Shown here piece after piece: positions 37,778 to 53,989 of a stretch of DNA of 64,000 bases. The notes below the pieces were generated by a model. The model was not told where the DNA came from and did not search any database. It was given only the letters and a program-made list of their open reading frames with translations. Both the position numbers and the translations under genes were made by a program. Location of the stretch: contig JAQFVV010000020.1 of the NCBI GenBank assembly GCA_028023455.1, positions 3,333,092-3,397,091 of the forward strand. The letters are read 5' to 3'. Source of the stretch: Epiperipatus broadwayi (taxonomy: Eukaryota > Onychophora > Udeonychophora > Euonychophora > Peripatidae). Each line of letters opens with the position of its first letter. Position 1 is the stretch's first letter.

Positions 37778-37860
37778 AGGGGGGGTGGGGGGGGGGGGGG
37801 GGGGGGGTGGGGTTTTGTGGTGGGGTGTTTTGGGGGGGGGGGGGGGGGGGGGGGGTGGTG
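37778..37860 (+). repeat. Poly-G island
   Basis: About 80 bases of almost pure G with a few T, in two long runs separated by 'tttttgtggtggggtgtttt'-like text. Runs like this can form G-quadruplexes. In AT-rich surroundings it is striking and is also a classic place for sequencing or assembly error. The glycine-rich ORF through it is not credible. Confidence 0.85.
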
Positions 37861-39290
37861 TTTTTATAGTAATATCAATTTGAGTTTAAATAAGTTATTT
37901 ATTGGGTTATTAATGTGCAATATTATTTTGGAAAAACTCATTTAAGATTTTCAGAAAGATAGCGATCCTATCTAGATACTGATAATATACCTAGAGTCAA
38001 ATGTATTGCTTTTGAAATTAACTGAAGACTTTTGAAATAATATCACTGTGATGGCTTTGAAAATGAAATCAGTAGGATATTTTTAAATAAAATTTTATGT
38101 AAGAAAGAAACCACAAATTACCTTTGCATATCATGTAAAAAATCAAAGATATAATAAGAATCTAATGCTGGAAAATGATTCAGATAATTTTAATAAAGAG
38201 CTAAACGTCTTTTCTATCATTTCTATTTAACAAAAAATGATTAGATCTTATATGAGCTTCTAATTTCTGATGTTATTAAAGAAAAGAAACCTCAAAAAGA
38301 AAAGTATCGAATGTAAAACACGAATCATACCAAACGATGCTTGATTTTTAATGAAAAAACGCATTCATATCTTAGAACTTAGACAAGTAAGACATTCAGA
38401 AAATATTTGCTACTCAAATCATGGACAACAAAAATAGAGTTATTTTTATTATCAAAAAAGATGTTGCAAGTGCTATCTGGTCGTAATCCTATGAATGCTG
38501 AATTGATAAATCAGTTTTATAGAAACTTATGAGGGTTAACAAAACTCCAAACATCAACTTAATTCATCAATATAGTAGCTACCAACTTTTCTGTCACGAA
38601 TGGTGCTGAACCAGCCAATTAATCATAAATAAACAGAACGTCTACCACTTTACTTTAAGGAATATAATTATTGCATCATATACTATCAAGCAAGGAAATA
38701 TACCACCACCTACAGCTCAATAAGTAAATAAGTAAAAATGAGGGTTACTCAATCCAAATAGCACGATTATCCCTTCAATCACCATTTCATTCAAATGATA
38801 TTTAATGCATTTCCTATAAGACAAATCCATAAACAGATAAACTCTTAAATTTTTACCCTCCGATAGAAAAACAAATAAGCATACATCTAACTCATAAAAT
38901 AGCTTATGATAGCAAACACACACGCGAACATATGATCATGTATGAAATATTTTTGAAATCACATCAGACAAAAAAAAGTTATATTAGCATTAATTAAATT
39001 ATAAATGAATCTAATACCTATGAAAAATTATGAACATCGAATTTCAAATGAGCATAAATACTATCAAGTAAGCCTGACCATTTGGCAATACTGGCATAAA
39101 TATTTCCATATATCTATTGAGCATTACCTACTAATGAATAATGATAAAGCATTCCATTTGAACCCATAATATGAGCACAAGAATTTAACATTTTTACAAT
39201 TATGTACAATAAAAGAAAATATTACCGGTTTGGTATACTTTATACCAAAGTCTCAGAGATGTTCTAGAGGAGATTAGCAAACAAATACAT
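37861..39290. other. Non-coding stretch with a possible decayed coding patch
   Basis: Near 38385-38520 a plus-strand frame reads KYLLLKSWTTKIELFLLSKK and then LSGRNPMNAELINQF, about 43 codons, ended by TGA. I cannot assign it to a family. The rest is AT-rich with no recognised feature. Confidence 0.25.
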
Positions 39291-39475
<185 letters not shown>

Positions 39476-41270
39476 CTCAAATTAATATCAAACTAAACAT
39501 AAAAGAAAAAATCTACCTATCTATCATATGCAAAGAAAGAAATGCATATCAAACCTTCTATCATTAAAATAAAAGTTCCCTTTTTATCTCTTTTTTTAGT
39601 TCATACATGAAATTTTAAAAGTAGAAATGTACAAGATTACAAGCAGCTTTTGCACATATTTGAATCAATTTATTTTTCATAAACTCTCCACAGCACAGCA
39701 AGAGCAGCCAAATAAATGTTTATGATCCATGCTATTTTCAACTCTGTTCTGTCTAAAATTTCCAACATTTAATAAATTTTAATAACAATCAAGATCAGGG
39801 TTATTTGGTCATCCATGCTTATACACATTTCTGATAGATAATTATCAAATATCATTAAGTCACACATTCTATCACTCATTTATAGGTGTGAATGGTAAGG
39901 CAATTTAGTATACATAGCATTTCTAATAATGTAAAGTATTAGAATGAATTTCAGCCTTATTTTACACAATCAACATAGAAAACTTATTAAATGAGAGTCA
40001 ATAAAATATTTCACTAAGCAGTTCAACATAATTTTTCCATATTATTATCATTATTGTTAACTTATGAACTTCATTATAAGTAAATTATAGCAAACTATAT
40101 TAGCAATTTTTTAAATATAATATCCAGCATTTGAATAAAAGTAAATTCAAATTATTAGTTGATGAAAGCTGGTGCTGGTATACCTTTAAAAATTTAGCCT
40201 TCCATCTTGAACAATCCTATCCTGTGTCCTTCACAATTACACATTGCCATTTACACTTGAGTAGTATGAGAGAAGTTTACTTAGTAAAGGAATAGTAGAG
40301 AATTTAATGAAAATGTTAGGTTCACTTGTTTTATCATATAAATTACTTTATTTTTACTGCAGAAGTATTTCACCTTCTCTAAAACTTTCTGAAATTCACA
40401 TCTACTTAACCATGCCTCCTTTTTTTGTTAGTTATAATGAGGCCAACAATATGCAAGAATTTATTATTTGTAAAACAGTGTTAGGAATAGGGTATTGAAA
40501 AAAAATATTAAATTCCAAATACTAACAAGTAATAAATGAAATAAATAACTTTTATATTTTCAAAGAAAGATTTTATGCAATAAATAATTAATAACAAAAA
40601 ATTATACTAACTGATGTGTGTGTGTTTGCATCTGCCTGTCCATTAATCCAGAGTTCTATTAATGACTGAGCTATTTGCAATATCTATGAAAAAATAATTA
40701 ATGTTATTGCAAGATGGATATTCTGAGTGAAAATTAGAAATATGAATGAGGTGTGAAGTGTGGAATGATGTGAAAGAACATCTACCCACATATATAAGTT
40801 GGATCTTGGAATGGCAATAGACAATAGATTAGAAAATTAATGAATAAGCACTCATTGGGGCCTTAAGACAAACAATACTCATTCCCACTAGTTGAGCTTT
40901 CATACCAATGATTCCTGATACAATCCATTCCCCTCTCCCTCCATTAGATATACAAAAAATTTTAATGATTGGTATACCCCAACTAACATCCTAAGAACTT
41001 TTTAACCAAATTTTACATTAAGTTATATTACAATTCATTCTTTTTTATTAGGTATCTGACCACTATTGGCACAATGTGAACTTCCCACTTTCCTTCATGG
41101 TGCCAATCTGGAAGGTCACAATCCCCCTTTCCTTATGAAAAAAAATGAATTAGACAAGCAACAACAAACATTATTAGCATATCAAACTTCATACTAAGGT
41201 TAGTTTATGATTGAAAATTATACTTATGAAACATTTATTCTCATCAATCTCCCATTAATTATTGTGTTTT
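39476..41270. other. Non-coding AT-rich stretch
   Basis: No gene or recognised repeat. The right end may include the LTR of the gag-bearing element next to it, but no matching second LTR was found. Confidence 0.4.
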
Positions 41271-41279
41271 CACTGGGTA

Positions 41280-43410
41280 TGAAATTAAACTATGAGCATT
41301 ATAAGTACCTCATGTTCCTTCAGGTGTAGAGACTAAAATGCATTCTCTCCTACCTGCCTCACTATCTCATAGGGACCTTCATAGAGACCAAAGTGAGGAA
41401 CATACCATTGAGGTCCTTATTGGTTTAATGCTCCAGGCTTCTTGACAGTGGTCTCATCCCTTTTAAGGATTTGTATTCCACTTGTAGATGGTATATTATC
41501 ATCACCCTTCCTCCCTATAGATGAGTGAGGATTATAATATGCCCTACTTCTTGCTTGAAGCCTGTACATATACCTACTCCTTCTCCTAATCTATCTTGAT
41601 TCCAAAATGGCTTACCTAGGATATTGATACTACTTTCATTTGGAGTATTTTCTCTATTAATTTTAACCCTGCCATCTCCTCCTTGATCACTAATCTTTAT
41701 AGAATCCAAAACATTTACCTCTTCAATTGTCTGCTGGACCAATGCTATAAGGACTTATTTGACATGTTATGGCAGGTTGTGGTACAATATTGTAACTATT
41801 TGCTGTTTGGCCAAGGTATATGCTGTAAGAGTTTTCAGTTTTACCATATGTTTTCTAAAGAACTGGGTATAACTATCCTTAAGATGACTGTACCATTATT
41901 GCAAAACCTGATATCTCAAGTTGTCCTGCTTATTTCCCCACCAGAAGTTATCTAATAAAAGATATTTAAAGTCCCCATAGCTACATGGCTTCTCAAATAA
42001 TAACTGCCACCAATCCCTGGAAGACAAGTATAAGTGATTGCTAGCAATAGAAATCTTTTCTTCTGATAAGGAGCACAATGCAAACAATTCCTCTAAGTTT
42101 TGTAAAAACTCATATGGATTTTCCAAGTAAAACTTGAGGGCCATGGAATCCTGTGAATCTTTTCCATAATTCATCCTTCCCTGCTTAAATCTGAATTCTT
42201 TGGATACATCTTATTGGGCCTGAGATCCCCAAATAAATCCTTGGAATGATGATATACTGGGTGACAGTAAACCTCTTTGATTTTAGTAGCATCTGATTCC
42301 CTAATGTCTGGTGGCCCTATTTCCAACTTTGATTTATAATCCTGAATTATCATACCCTGTACAAATTTTTTCAACCTTAATTGGTAATTCCTTAATTCAC
42401 AATTAAGTTTCTCTTCAGCCTTGTCTATCATAATTTGCTGACCCATATTATTCCTTACATTATCTACTTCTTTTCTTAAACTCTGACATTTCTCATCCAC
42501 CTTACCGAGCTTGATCCCCATGGCTCACACAGCTTCTTTCCCTATTGTCAAATCCTCTTTAAAATCTGAATAACCTGATCATTCAGGTTTTGTTCAATAC
42601 CACATTGGCCTTGGGTCTTCACAATATTGTCATCACTTTGTTCTGATAGTTCTCTAAAAATTTTCCTGACACCCCCAATTTTTCCCTCAAACTGTTTAAA
42701 TTTCTGTTGAATTTCTGCCCTACACTCACTATTACACTAGCCATGTAACATCTGACACTCAAGTCCCTTATCTGTCATCATGATTTCAGCTTTGCCAAAG
42801 TTTTTTAAATCTCCTTCTGAAGTTGTAACACTGAACTATTACCTTCTGATTTAATTTGTTGTAACTGAGTATAGACACTTGTCTCTACTGCTTCTAGCTT
42901 ACATACTTGATCTCTAAAAGTGTCTTTGACCTCCTTTATTTCTAAAACCTGACTTTCAATTTTCCCTTCTAAAATTTTCATGTGTATAACTGTGTTAGCT
43001 CTTATTTCTATCATATTTGACTTCATTTCTAACATTCCCAATTTTATTTTAGCCATCATTTCCTCTGACTTCTCTTGACTCAATTTTATTTCTGACTTTA
43101 GTCTTGCTTGACTTAATCACATTTCTGACTTTAGTTCTTCTAACATCTCTTTTGACTTCTCTCTCTCTTCTGTATGGCTTGACCTCATTTCTGACTTTAG
43201 TTCTGTTTGACCTGACCTAATTTCTGACTTTAATTCTTCTAACATCACTTTGATCCACATCGGCATGTCACTATCTGTGATTTTAGTGAGAGAATCTCTC
43301 ATCATGCTAGATTCTCCATTGGACATATCCATGGTTTCATTTCCTGATTCAAGGTCAGGGGATAATGCAACAGTGTCTGGAGATGGTATCTATTGGGACC
43401 CACCCAAATT
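41280..43410 (-). pseudogene. Decayed LTR-retrotransposon (Ty3/gypsy-like): gag with an integrase-tail remnant
   Basis: On the minus strand, 43332-42805 is a heptad-rich coiled coil (repeated EELKSEM and LKSEIKLSQ-type units). 42521-42171 continues in another frame. 42174-41896 holds a retrotransposon gag core (FLQNLEELFALCSLSEEKI, then DWWQLL). 41742-41515 is a further open piece, and 41412-41341 reads YVPHFGLYEGPYEIVRQVGE, the GPY-type motif found at the end of gypsy integrases. Protease, RT and most of integrase are missing, so an internal deletion joined gag to the end of pol. Upstream of gag, GGGTGGGTCCC may mark the LTR boundary, but paired LTRs were not found. Confidence 0.6.
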
Positions 43411-44400
43411 ATTATATAAATTAAATTCTTCCATTATACACAGTCCTTTAAATTCTATTAATATACTACTCAAAGAAAATAAGGCCCACCAGCTCCAACT
43501 TCCACCAAACCAACAATCCAAAGTCACCAACACCCTTAAAAACTACACAGAATTTTTACAACCTATTCAATTTTATTCCCCCATATAATGTTTGATCCAC
43601 ACACAAAAAAGAAAATACTGAAATTTTCATTCAGATAACACCGATCCAAACATAGCTGCGATTATCAACTAAGGTTTACATGATCCATTTATGGTTATAT
43701 TACAATTTATGTCAATCTAAATCAGCAATAGAAATAAAATGGTTCAAAAATGTTCATTTATACTTATGGTGTGCTGGATGCATTAAAGTATTATAGCCAG
43801 CATCCATAGCATCATGTCAATTTCATTCATAATATGTCAAATACTGACTGTGCCTAAACAAGTACTATCATTTCTGCAACTAGTTAGTGACAATAATTAT
43901 AGCTTTCACACTAACCTATCAAGTTTCTCCACAATTGTTTGTGCTAAAAAAGACTAACCCATGTGGTCAACTAACCATTAATCAAGCCTAACATACTGGG
44001 CACCCAAACTATGATGGCAACCAACCAATCATCGATCAATCAAGCCCAATACATTGGATGCCAAAAACCAGTTCTATAATTAACCAACTATTAACCAATT
44101 GAGCTTCCATGTTGTGTGCCACTCACATACCCTGTAACCTCTACTGTCTTTACCTATATCACCTTATACACATATAAATTCTCAGCTGCCAATTCTCTGC
44201 AAGATAGAATAAAATTTATAATTGGTTGCAGCTCTAATTATTGATAAGACTCTTATTATAGTATTAATCTACAGCTTAGCTCAGTTGGGGGCTGTAGGGT
44301 CTGGTGGTCATCTAGAATGCATGTGGGTGAGAAAAGCATTTATAAACAATAATTACATAATGTTTATTTAGTTTTATTATAAGTACTTACTTAAATTATC
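43411..44400. other. Non-coding stretch beside the gag element
   Basis: Contains a series of short similar phrases between 43900 and 44120 ('aaccaac...atcaatcaagcc', 'acattggatgcc'), a weak degenerate repeat. A 5' LTR would be expected here but could not be demonstrated. Confidence 0.35.
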
Positions 44401-44517
44401 GAAAGAAAGCAATTTATGGATTAAATCAAGAATCATGATATGTTCAATTCTGCCACCATCCAAATATATGCGAGACCAATCACGCCACTCATCTAATATG
44501 TTTGGGGATCACTGTAA
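44401..44517 (-). other. Possible decayed exon, F-box-like
   Basis: The minus strand has ATTGTTACAG as an acceptor and a strong GTAAGTACT donor around about 125 bases. The frame reads NILDEWRDWSRIYLDGGRIE and then HIMILDLIHKLLSFDNL, which resembles the strand after an F-box. In that frame, however, the first codon after the acceptor is TGA, and the other frames are also closed. It could be a broken exon of a second F-box gene or chance. Confidence 0.2.
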
Positions 44518-44519
44518 CA

Positions 44520-45290
44520 ATAATTAATCTACAGACATTAGATTTAGATTGCACAGCTATACTAATGTTTATTTAAATGATGAAATAACCTCAGTGTTCT
44601 ATTATATGAATAATAACTCAATCCTATTCTAAGATGATAATTAAGTAATGAGGAACTATTGTGAAACTGACAATTATTACAATGAAATAAAGGATAGACA
44701 ATGATAGAGATCAGTGCATTTTTATCTCACCTCATTATCTATTTTAAACAAGGTAAAATCTATATCTTTGTACAATGTTTGGATCAATTAATTCAGTGTT
44801 ATCTAGATAGATTGCCTATACTATTAAACTAATAAGTATTACAATTAAATTATGTTGAACATATGTGTGTGGGGAAGTGGTCAATTGAATGTGCACGATA
44901 AAATAATTCAGAAGGAATCTTATTTCAACAAACATTTATTACAGGACACATTCTTTTACAAACACATCGATGATGATTTAACATTAATTTCAGATTAACT
45001 AGAAGCTTGACTAAATAACATTTAAATTACATAAATCCTATACATTTAATATTTGGAGGCTCTTCCTATTATCTGTTATTTCAATAATATTTATAACTCT
45101 GTTTATTAAATTATTAGCAATACAAAATAATTATATATTGGCATACCAATGTTTATATCATCTATTCTCATTATGTGCTCTCAATGAACTACAAAAACGG
45201 TATCAAATAATCAACTAATGCCATTGAAATTATTTCAGTATGCCTATAAATTTATACTTACTATATAAAATTAAGTACCATTTCTGTTTT
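44520..45290. other. Non-coding AT-rich stretch
   Basis: Nothing supportable is seen. Confidence 0.45.
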
Positions 45291-45294
45291 GAAG

Positions 45295-46055
45295 CATTTA
45301 CATTCAATTAACAGATGCCTAATATTTTCTATTCCTTCCTTACACAAATTTACAGACTAAATTACCCATATTATTCCATTTACATGTATATTCTCTTGTT
45401 GCTGATGATGTGATGTGATCCTTAAATGGAGTCAGGAAACTCTCAGCAACTATGCCCAAAGAAACCTGTTAGCCACTTTACCTTCCCCTTCCATTCCCCA
45501 CCCTAAGCTTTCCCATAATCTGCTCCATCCTATTTCCACAACATATTCTTTGTCAACTCTATGGCCTTTATATCTAAATCCCCCATATCTTTTCCTAAAC
45601 CTAGCATAAAAACCAATAACCCACTTTCTGTATAATCACTGTGTTTATATTTATTCTCCCATAACTTCTTTATTTGTACCCTTTTTGCTTTGAAGCATTT
45701 ACATTCAATCAACATATGCCTAATATTTTCTATATCTTCCTTACACAATTTGCAAACTAAATCACCCATATTTTTCCATTTACATGTATATTCTCTTGTT
45801 GTTAAAGATCCTCTTCGAGCCTTAAACAATCAGCTACATTCCTTACTATTATCATAAATTAACTCGCACCCAATGATCCGTTTACTTCTATATATATTTA
45901 AACACTTTTTACTCTCCATACTAGTTCTCCATCTCTCTAACTCTCTATTCTTTATTAATGCATCTATTCTTTTATCCCATTCCTTACCACTATATCTCTC
46001 AACAATCATCCTAACACAATCATCCCATCTTTTACCCAAGGTCTAAAGTGCCCTC
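45295..46055 (-). pseudogene. LINE C-terminal fragment with zinc-binding motif, partly duplicated
   Basis: The minus strand, from about 46039 down to 45530, reads GKRWDDCVRMIVERY, a stop, then FKARRGSLTTREYTCKWKNM and CKLCKEDIENIRHMLIEC. The last is the C-x2-C...H-x4-C zinc-binding segment at the end of many LINE reverse transcriptases. A second partial copy of this segment lies at 45295-45400, so a short tandem duplication has occurred. The same DNA occurs at 3805 and 33305. The fragment begins at the (TTA)n array near 46056. Confidence 0.65.
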
Positions 46056-46084
46056 TATTATTATTATTATTATTATTATTATTA
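46056..46084. repeat. Short (TTA)n array
   Basis: About nine to ten units, directly at the 5' limit of the LINE fragment on the left. Confidence 0.9.
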
Positions 46085-46172
46085 AATATATCAAATTTAA
46101 GCGTAAACAGATAATATTATAATAACGTGAAAGCTAAACACCTTCAAACAGATAAGCTTTAAACATGCTTAC

Positions 46173-46371
<199 letters not shown>

Positions 46372-46372
46372 A

Positions 46373-47781
46373 CCATGTGCTCTTTGCAGTGATCTTATAT
46401 TTGGAAAACAGCCAAGAATTAAATGTATTAAATGCAATAATAAGTTTCATAAAACATGTTTGAAATCTAATGGAATAATATTGCATAAAAATGAAATAGA
46501 AATGGAGTCCTATATTTGTGATAAATGTAATCATTCAAATAGTAATAACGTAATGGAAGTCAATGAAAACAAAATGGAGATTATTGTATCAGATATAAAT
46601 GATTCGCAAGACTTGGATATTTTTGGTCAAAATTTATTAGGAAATGAAGGTAATGACATTTCTAAATTAATAGAAGTTAATGCTATATCTAATCATGATT
46701 TTGATAAAGGAGAAAACAATCTATCTAAAATGGATAATAATTGTTTTATCTTGTGAAAAATCTACGTTTTTATTGAATAGAATTTTAAATATTGTTACAG
46801 ATTTATCAAGTGAAATTAAATTATTGAAAGAAGAAAATATTACGATAAAAAATATGTTATTAAATGCATCTGTTAATAATTTGGATATAAATAAAAATAA
46901 TGATTATAGAAGCATAGACAGAAATTCTGTTGTTTTTAATAAAAAAGAAAGTCAACTTATTTTAAAGCATAAAGAAAAGTAAACGCCTGAACTTATTGTT
47001 TCTGATTTAAATTTCCCTCCACTTTCTACTATAAATAGAAGTGAAGGAGTTGATCAATTAAAAAAGGAGGCAGTTTTTAGTGTCACTGATAGATCAAGTT
47101 CTAAATTTAATGAACAGCAGAATAAAGCAATTAAAGTGAAGGTTGGTCAGTCAGATATGAAAACAAATGTAACGTCAGATGAATCGTCTGGGATTTCTAA
47201 TCAAGATAGCACCTCTAAAAACTCATGCCTTTTATTTGAAAGATTGTGCAGATAAAGAAAATGATGGTTTTAAAACTGTATTTTATCGTAAAAATAAGAA
47301 TAAAAATATTAAAAATTCAAGTTCTTCACCTATTATAGGAAATCAGGTTAATCATGTTTTAAAAGCTATTAAGACAAGAAAGAAATTTAAAAAATTTTTT
47401 CTAACTAGAATGGATAATGACACCTCTGTTGAAGATGTGACTGCTCATTTGAAAAATGTTTTAGATATAAATAGTGTGTGTTATAAACTGAATACAAAAT
47501 CTAAAAAATATTCTTCATTTTATTTATCTATAGAGGAATCTGAATCTGATAAAGTTTTGGTTGGTAACGTTTGGCCTTTGTCAGCAGTCATATTGCCCTT
47601 CTATGGAGATTTAAAATATTTAAGAAATTTTAATGTTGATAGTACACAGGATAATGCTATATTAAATATTAATAAGATTATTGAAGAAAAGACAGAAGAT
47701 ATTATATTGACTGATAATGTTGATGAAATTAGCACTATAGTGCAAGATATAAATTTGCAAAATAATCTGTGTAATAAATAG
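46373..47781 (+). pseudogene. ORF1 of element A: PHD finger, coiled coil and RRM-like region, broken
   Basis: The N-terminus has a C4HC3 PHD finger (CALC, CIKC, FHKTC, YICDKC). The first frame ends at 46756. A second frame continues with IVTDLSSEIKLLKEENITIK (coiled coil) to 46982, and a third (47179-47781) carries KKFFLTRMDNDTSVEDVTAH and SSFYLSIEESESDK followed by VWPLSAVILPFYG, a pattern seen in ORF1 proteins of CR1/Jockey-type LINEs. ORF1 proteins bind the element RNA; the PHD finger's role is not known. Two frame breaks and a stop show it is inactive. ORF2 starts just 7 bases after its stop. Confidence 0.7.
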
Positions 47782-47787
47782 CAATTC

Positions 47788-50476
47788 ATGAATTATTATC
47801 AAAATGTTCGTGGTCTTAGAACTAAGACAATTGATTTTAAATTTGAATTGTTATTAAATGAATATGATATTATCTTTTTAACAGAGACTTGGTTAAAAGA
47901 AGAAATTGATAATATTAGTATATTTGATGATAGGTATTGTGTGTATAGATGTGATAGAAATTATAATTATGAAACAAGAGGAGGTGGTACTTTGATTTCT
48001 ATTAAAAAAGACATTAAGCACAAACAGATAATTATTAATGATAATAATATTGAATCTTGTTGGATTGAAGTTAGTTTAAAAAATAAAAATAAAATATTGT
48101 TAGGTACTATATATCTTCGACCTACTTTGTCAATGAATGATTTAGATGCATATTTAGTTAAGGTTGAGGATATATTGGTGAAATATAAATATGATATTAT
48201 TATAGTTGGGGATTTTAATGAAGCTGATTACTCAAGACATAGTAATAAGAATGTTGATAATAGTAAACTTTATAGATTAAAAATTTTTGTTGAGTTGGTT
48301 AGTTTAATTCAACTTAATAGTATTATAAATTTTAGGGGGGGTATGTTGGATTTATTGTTTAGCACTAAGAATGATTTGAAGTGCAACGAGGCTGATCAAG
48401 CTCTTTTGCCCCCTGATCCTTATCATCCACCTTTGGAATTTGTAATAGATGGTTCTCATGAACATATAAAGCCTATGGTAAATAGTAAGAGAGATTACAA
48501 ACATGGTGACTATTATGGCCTTTATAAAGCTTTTGAGGACATTGATTGGAATGTAATTTTGATGGAAAATGATCCAAATATAGCGGCAAATAATTTTGTT
48601 GGTATAGTTCAAAATTGTCTAGATCAATATATTCCTGTTAGGCATTATTTAAATACTAATAACAAATATCCTAAATGGTTTTCTAGGGAATTGTGTAAGG
48701 GCTTAAATAGAAAGCACAAATATCATAGGTTATATAAACTAACTAATGATAAAGAATTGTATAAGAAATTTAGTGGTTTGCGTGCTTATACTAAAACTCT
48801 TATGAAAAGTGATTATAATAATAATTTAAATAGAGTTGAAGAAAATTTTAGGAATAATCCACAAATGTTTTGGAATTATATAAAAGATCTTAATATTGTT
48901 GGAAGTAAAAGTTGTAGATATAATGTAATTAGGCCTTCTATGGATGATCTAGTCAATCATTTTACTAATATGTACTTAGATACTTCAAGTAATGATAATA
49001 TGGTTGATATTAAATTAATAAAGAAAGTTTTTGGAATATAGATGTTAATAAAATTGCAATTCCTGAAGTGTTTACTGCAATTTCTAAACTTAAATCGAAA
49101 TCTTCTATGGGATATGATAATATTCCTAATTTTATTATCAAGGGTTGTGCTGAAAGTTTGGTAGCACCATTGCATTATATCATTAATTTATCAATTGAGA
49201 AAACTATTATTCCTGATATATTTAAGATAGCTAAAATTATACCAATTTTTAAAAAAGGGGATAGATCTGATTCGGGTAATTATAGACCTATTTCAATTCT
49301 GTCACCTTTTGCTAGAATTTATGAAAGGTGTATTTATAGTAATATTATTGTAGATATGATTAAGGTATTACCTAGTTATCAGCATGGTTTTTTACCTGGT
49401 AGATCTGCTGAAACTAATTTAATGGTGATATCTGATCATATTGCTCATGCCTTATCTGATCAGAAGCAATTAGATGTTGTATATTTTGATATGACTCAGG
49501 CATTTGACAAAGTTTCATATATTAGACTTTTGTATAAACTTAAAATGTTGGGTGTTAGTCCTCATTTAGTTGAGTGGTTTTCCAATTATTTGAGGGGTCG
49601 AAAATCTTATGTACATATGGATAAAACTAATTCTCTTTTTTTTGATAATATGATAGTTGTTCCTCAGGGTGGAATATTAGCACCATTGCTTTTTAATGTT
49701 TATATGTGTGATCTTGATCATAGCATAAAAAATAGTATGATACTTACTTATGCTGATGATTGTAAGTTATTTAAAAGAATTATTACTTATAGTGATCATA
49801 TTGAGGTTCTATATAATAGTTTTATTATATGGTGTAGGTATAACAACATGGAGATTAACATTAATAAAACATGCATTGTTTCCTATACTAATAAAACTGA
49901 AAAATCTGTTTATCAATATAAAATTGAGAATGGTGTTATTAAATATAAAGAGACTGTATCTGATTTAGGAATTATATTTTGTAGCAATTTTACTTTTAAT
50001 GCACATATTAAATGTATTATTAATAAAGCATACAGAAAGATGGGCTGTATTTTGAGATATGGGAGAGATTTATCTATTTCCATAAAATATAGGTTACTTT
50101 TTTCTCTTGTTGTTACAGTTTTAGAATATAATTCTTGTATATGGAACTTCAATCTGATTAATATTCAGTCTAAAATATATAATATTGAAAAAAGATTTAA
50201 TAAATTAATAATGGGTGAATGTCAAACTGTCAAAACAGTATTGAAAGAAGGAGAATGTTGAAGGATATGATATTACTGAAAAAGTTGATTGATGGGAAAA
50301 TTGATGTCAGTAACTGTATATCAAAAATAGAATTGAAATTACCTTGTCGCTTATTAAGAGAAATGCAAACTTTCAAGATTAGTATATGTAAAAATACTTT
50401 CTTTGGTAAATCAGTTATTAATAGATTGCAAATGGTATATAATCTAACTTTTAATAATATTGATATTTTTTGCTGA
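47788..50476 (+). pseudogene. ORF2 of element A: APE endonuclease and reverse transcriptase, two frameshifts
   Basis: 47788-49041 carries the endonuclease: TETWLKEE, then VGDFNEADYSRH, MLDLLFST and the DPYHPPLEF site that replaces SDHHP. A frameshift near 49030 leads to 49068-50261, which carries reverse transcriptase: NYRPISIL, YFDMTQAFDKVSY, VPQGGILAPLLFN and YADDCKLF. A second frameshift near 50240 leads to the C-terminus (to 50476, ending NNIDIFC). Apart from these two breaks the protein is complete, so the insertion is fairly young. The EN nicks target DNA and the RT copies RNA onto it. Confidence 0.85.
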
Positions 50477-50685
50477 TGAATGTTAAAAAACAACTAAATG
50501 TATAGTTATGAACATATATGTATATATAATTTTATGTATTTAGCTTGTATTTGATTATAATGTTTTTTTGTTTTTTTAAATTTTAATTATTATCATTGTT
50601 ATTATTATTATTTTTTTTATTGTGTATTTCTGTTAAAGTGTAAATGTTGAAATGCACATAATAAATGGATATTGAATTGAATTGA

Positions 50686-53390
<2,705 letters not shown>

Positions 53391-53394
53391 ATAT

Positions 53395-53720
53395 CCAGCT
53401 GGCCTTCCAGCATTCCATTATTAGATTTTCAATTGGATGGACTGTTGAAGAGTTGGAGTGTGTAGTAGATTGGAACCTGTCCATTAAAGTATGAAGATTG
53501 TCTATCTTAATATATATCTGAGCACTTATAGTATATATGTGTGGGAGATGATAATCTGGACCAGCTGATGATTGCTGGTTTAGCATGAAATACATATATT
53601 GGTGATTATTTATCTTTTCAGCATATGTGCTTGAGGGTATCAGTGTTATTAGATAGAATGGAGGGTGGTGGGTCGTGTGAAAGTCTGTGCTCATATACCC
53701 TATATATTACATATATAGAC
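53395..53720 (-). repeat. Uncharacterised repeat, one unit in minus orientation
   Basis: Matches the right arm of the palindrome at 14684-14942: 'aagagttggagtgt', 'ctgatgattgctggtttagc', 'gaaagtctgtgctcatatac'. A 223-codon frame runs through it, but its text is repeat-derived and not a gene. Confidence 0.75.
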
Positions 53721-53989
53721 ACAGGTATATAATAAGCCTGTGTTTCACTTATTATACTGAAGTATGTAAATGTGTAATTGAATATTTAAGAGCGTTTTCA
53801 AGGCCTGTTTATTTTAAAGTCGTTCATTAGCTATTGTAATTTAATGTTAAAGTAATTCTTAAAATCGTAGCATGCAGGTTATATCTATTTTCTCACCTCT
53901 CGTATTATCAAGAATATGATAGTAGTGTATTTATACTTTGTATAATGTGTTATCTTTGGAATATAAGAACAAATAGTTTTATTGACTTA

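Noticed and set aside
37739-37945. Glycine-rich ORF through the poly-G run
   Set aside because: Its composition is caused entirely by the homopolymer. No start context and no family.
43900-44120. A possible CRISPR-like array from the spaced 'aaccaac/atcaatcaagcc' phrases
   Set aside because: The repeats are irregular and diverged, the spacing is variable, and the genome is eukaryotic.
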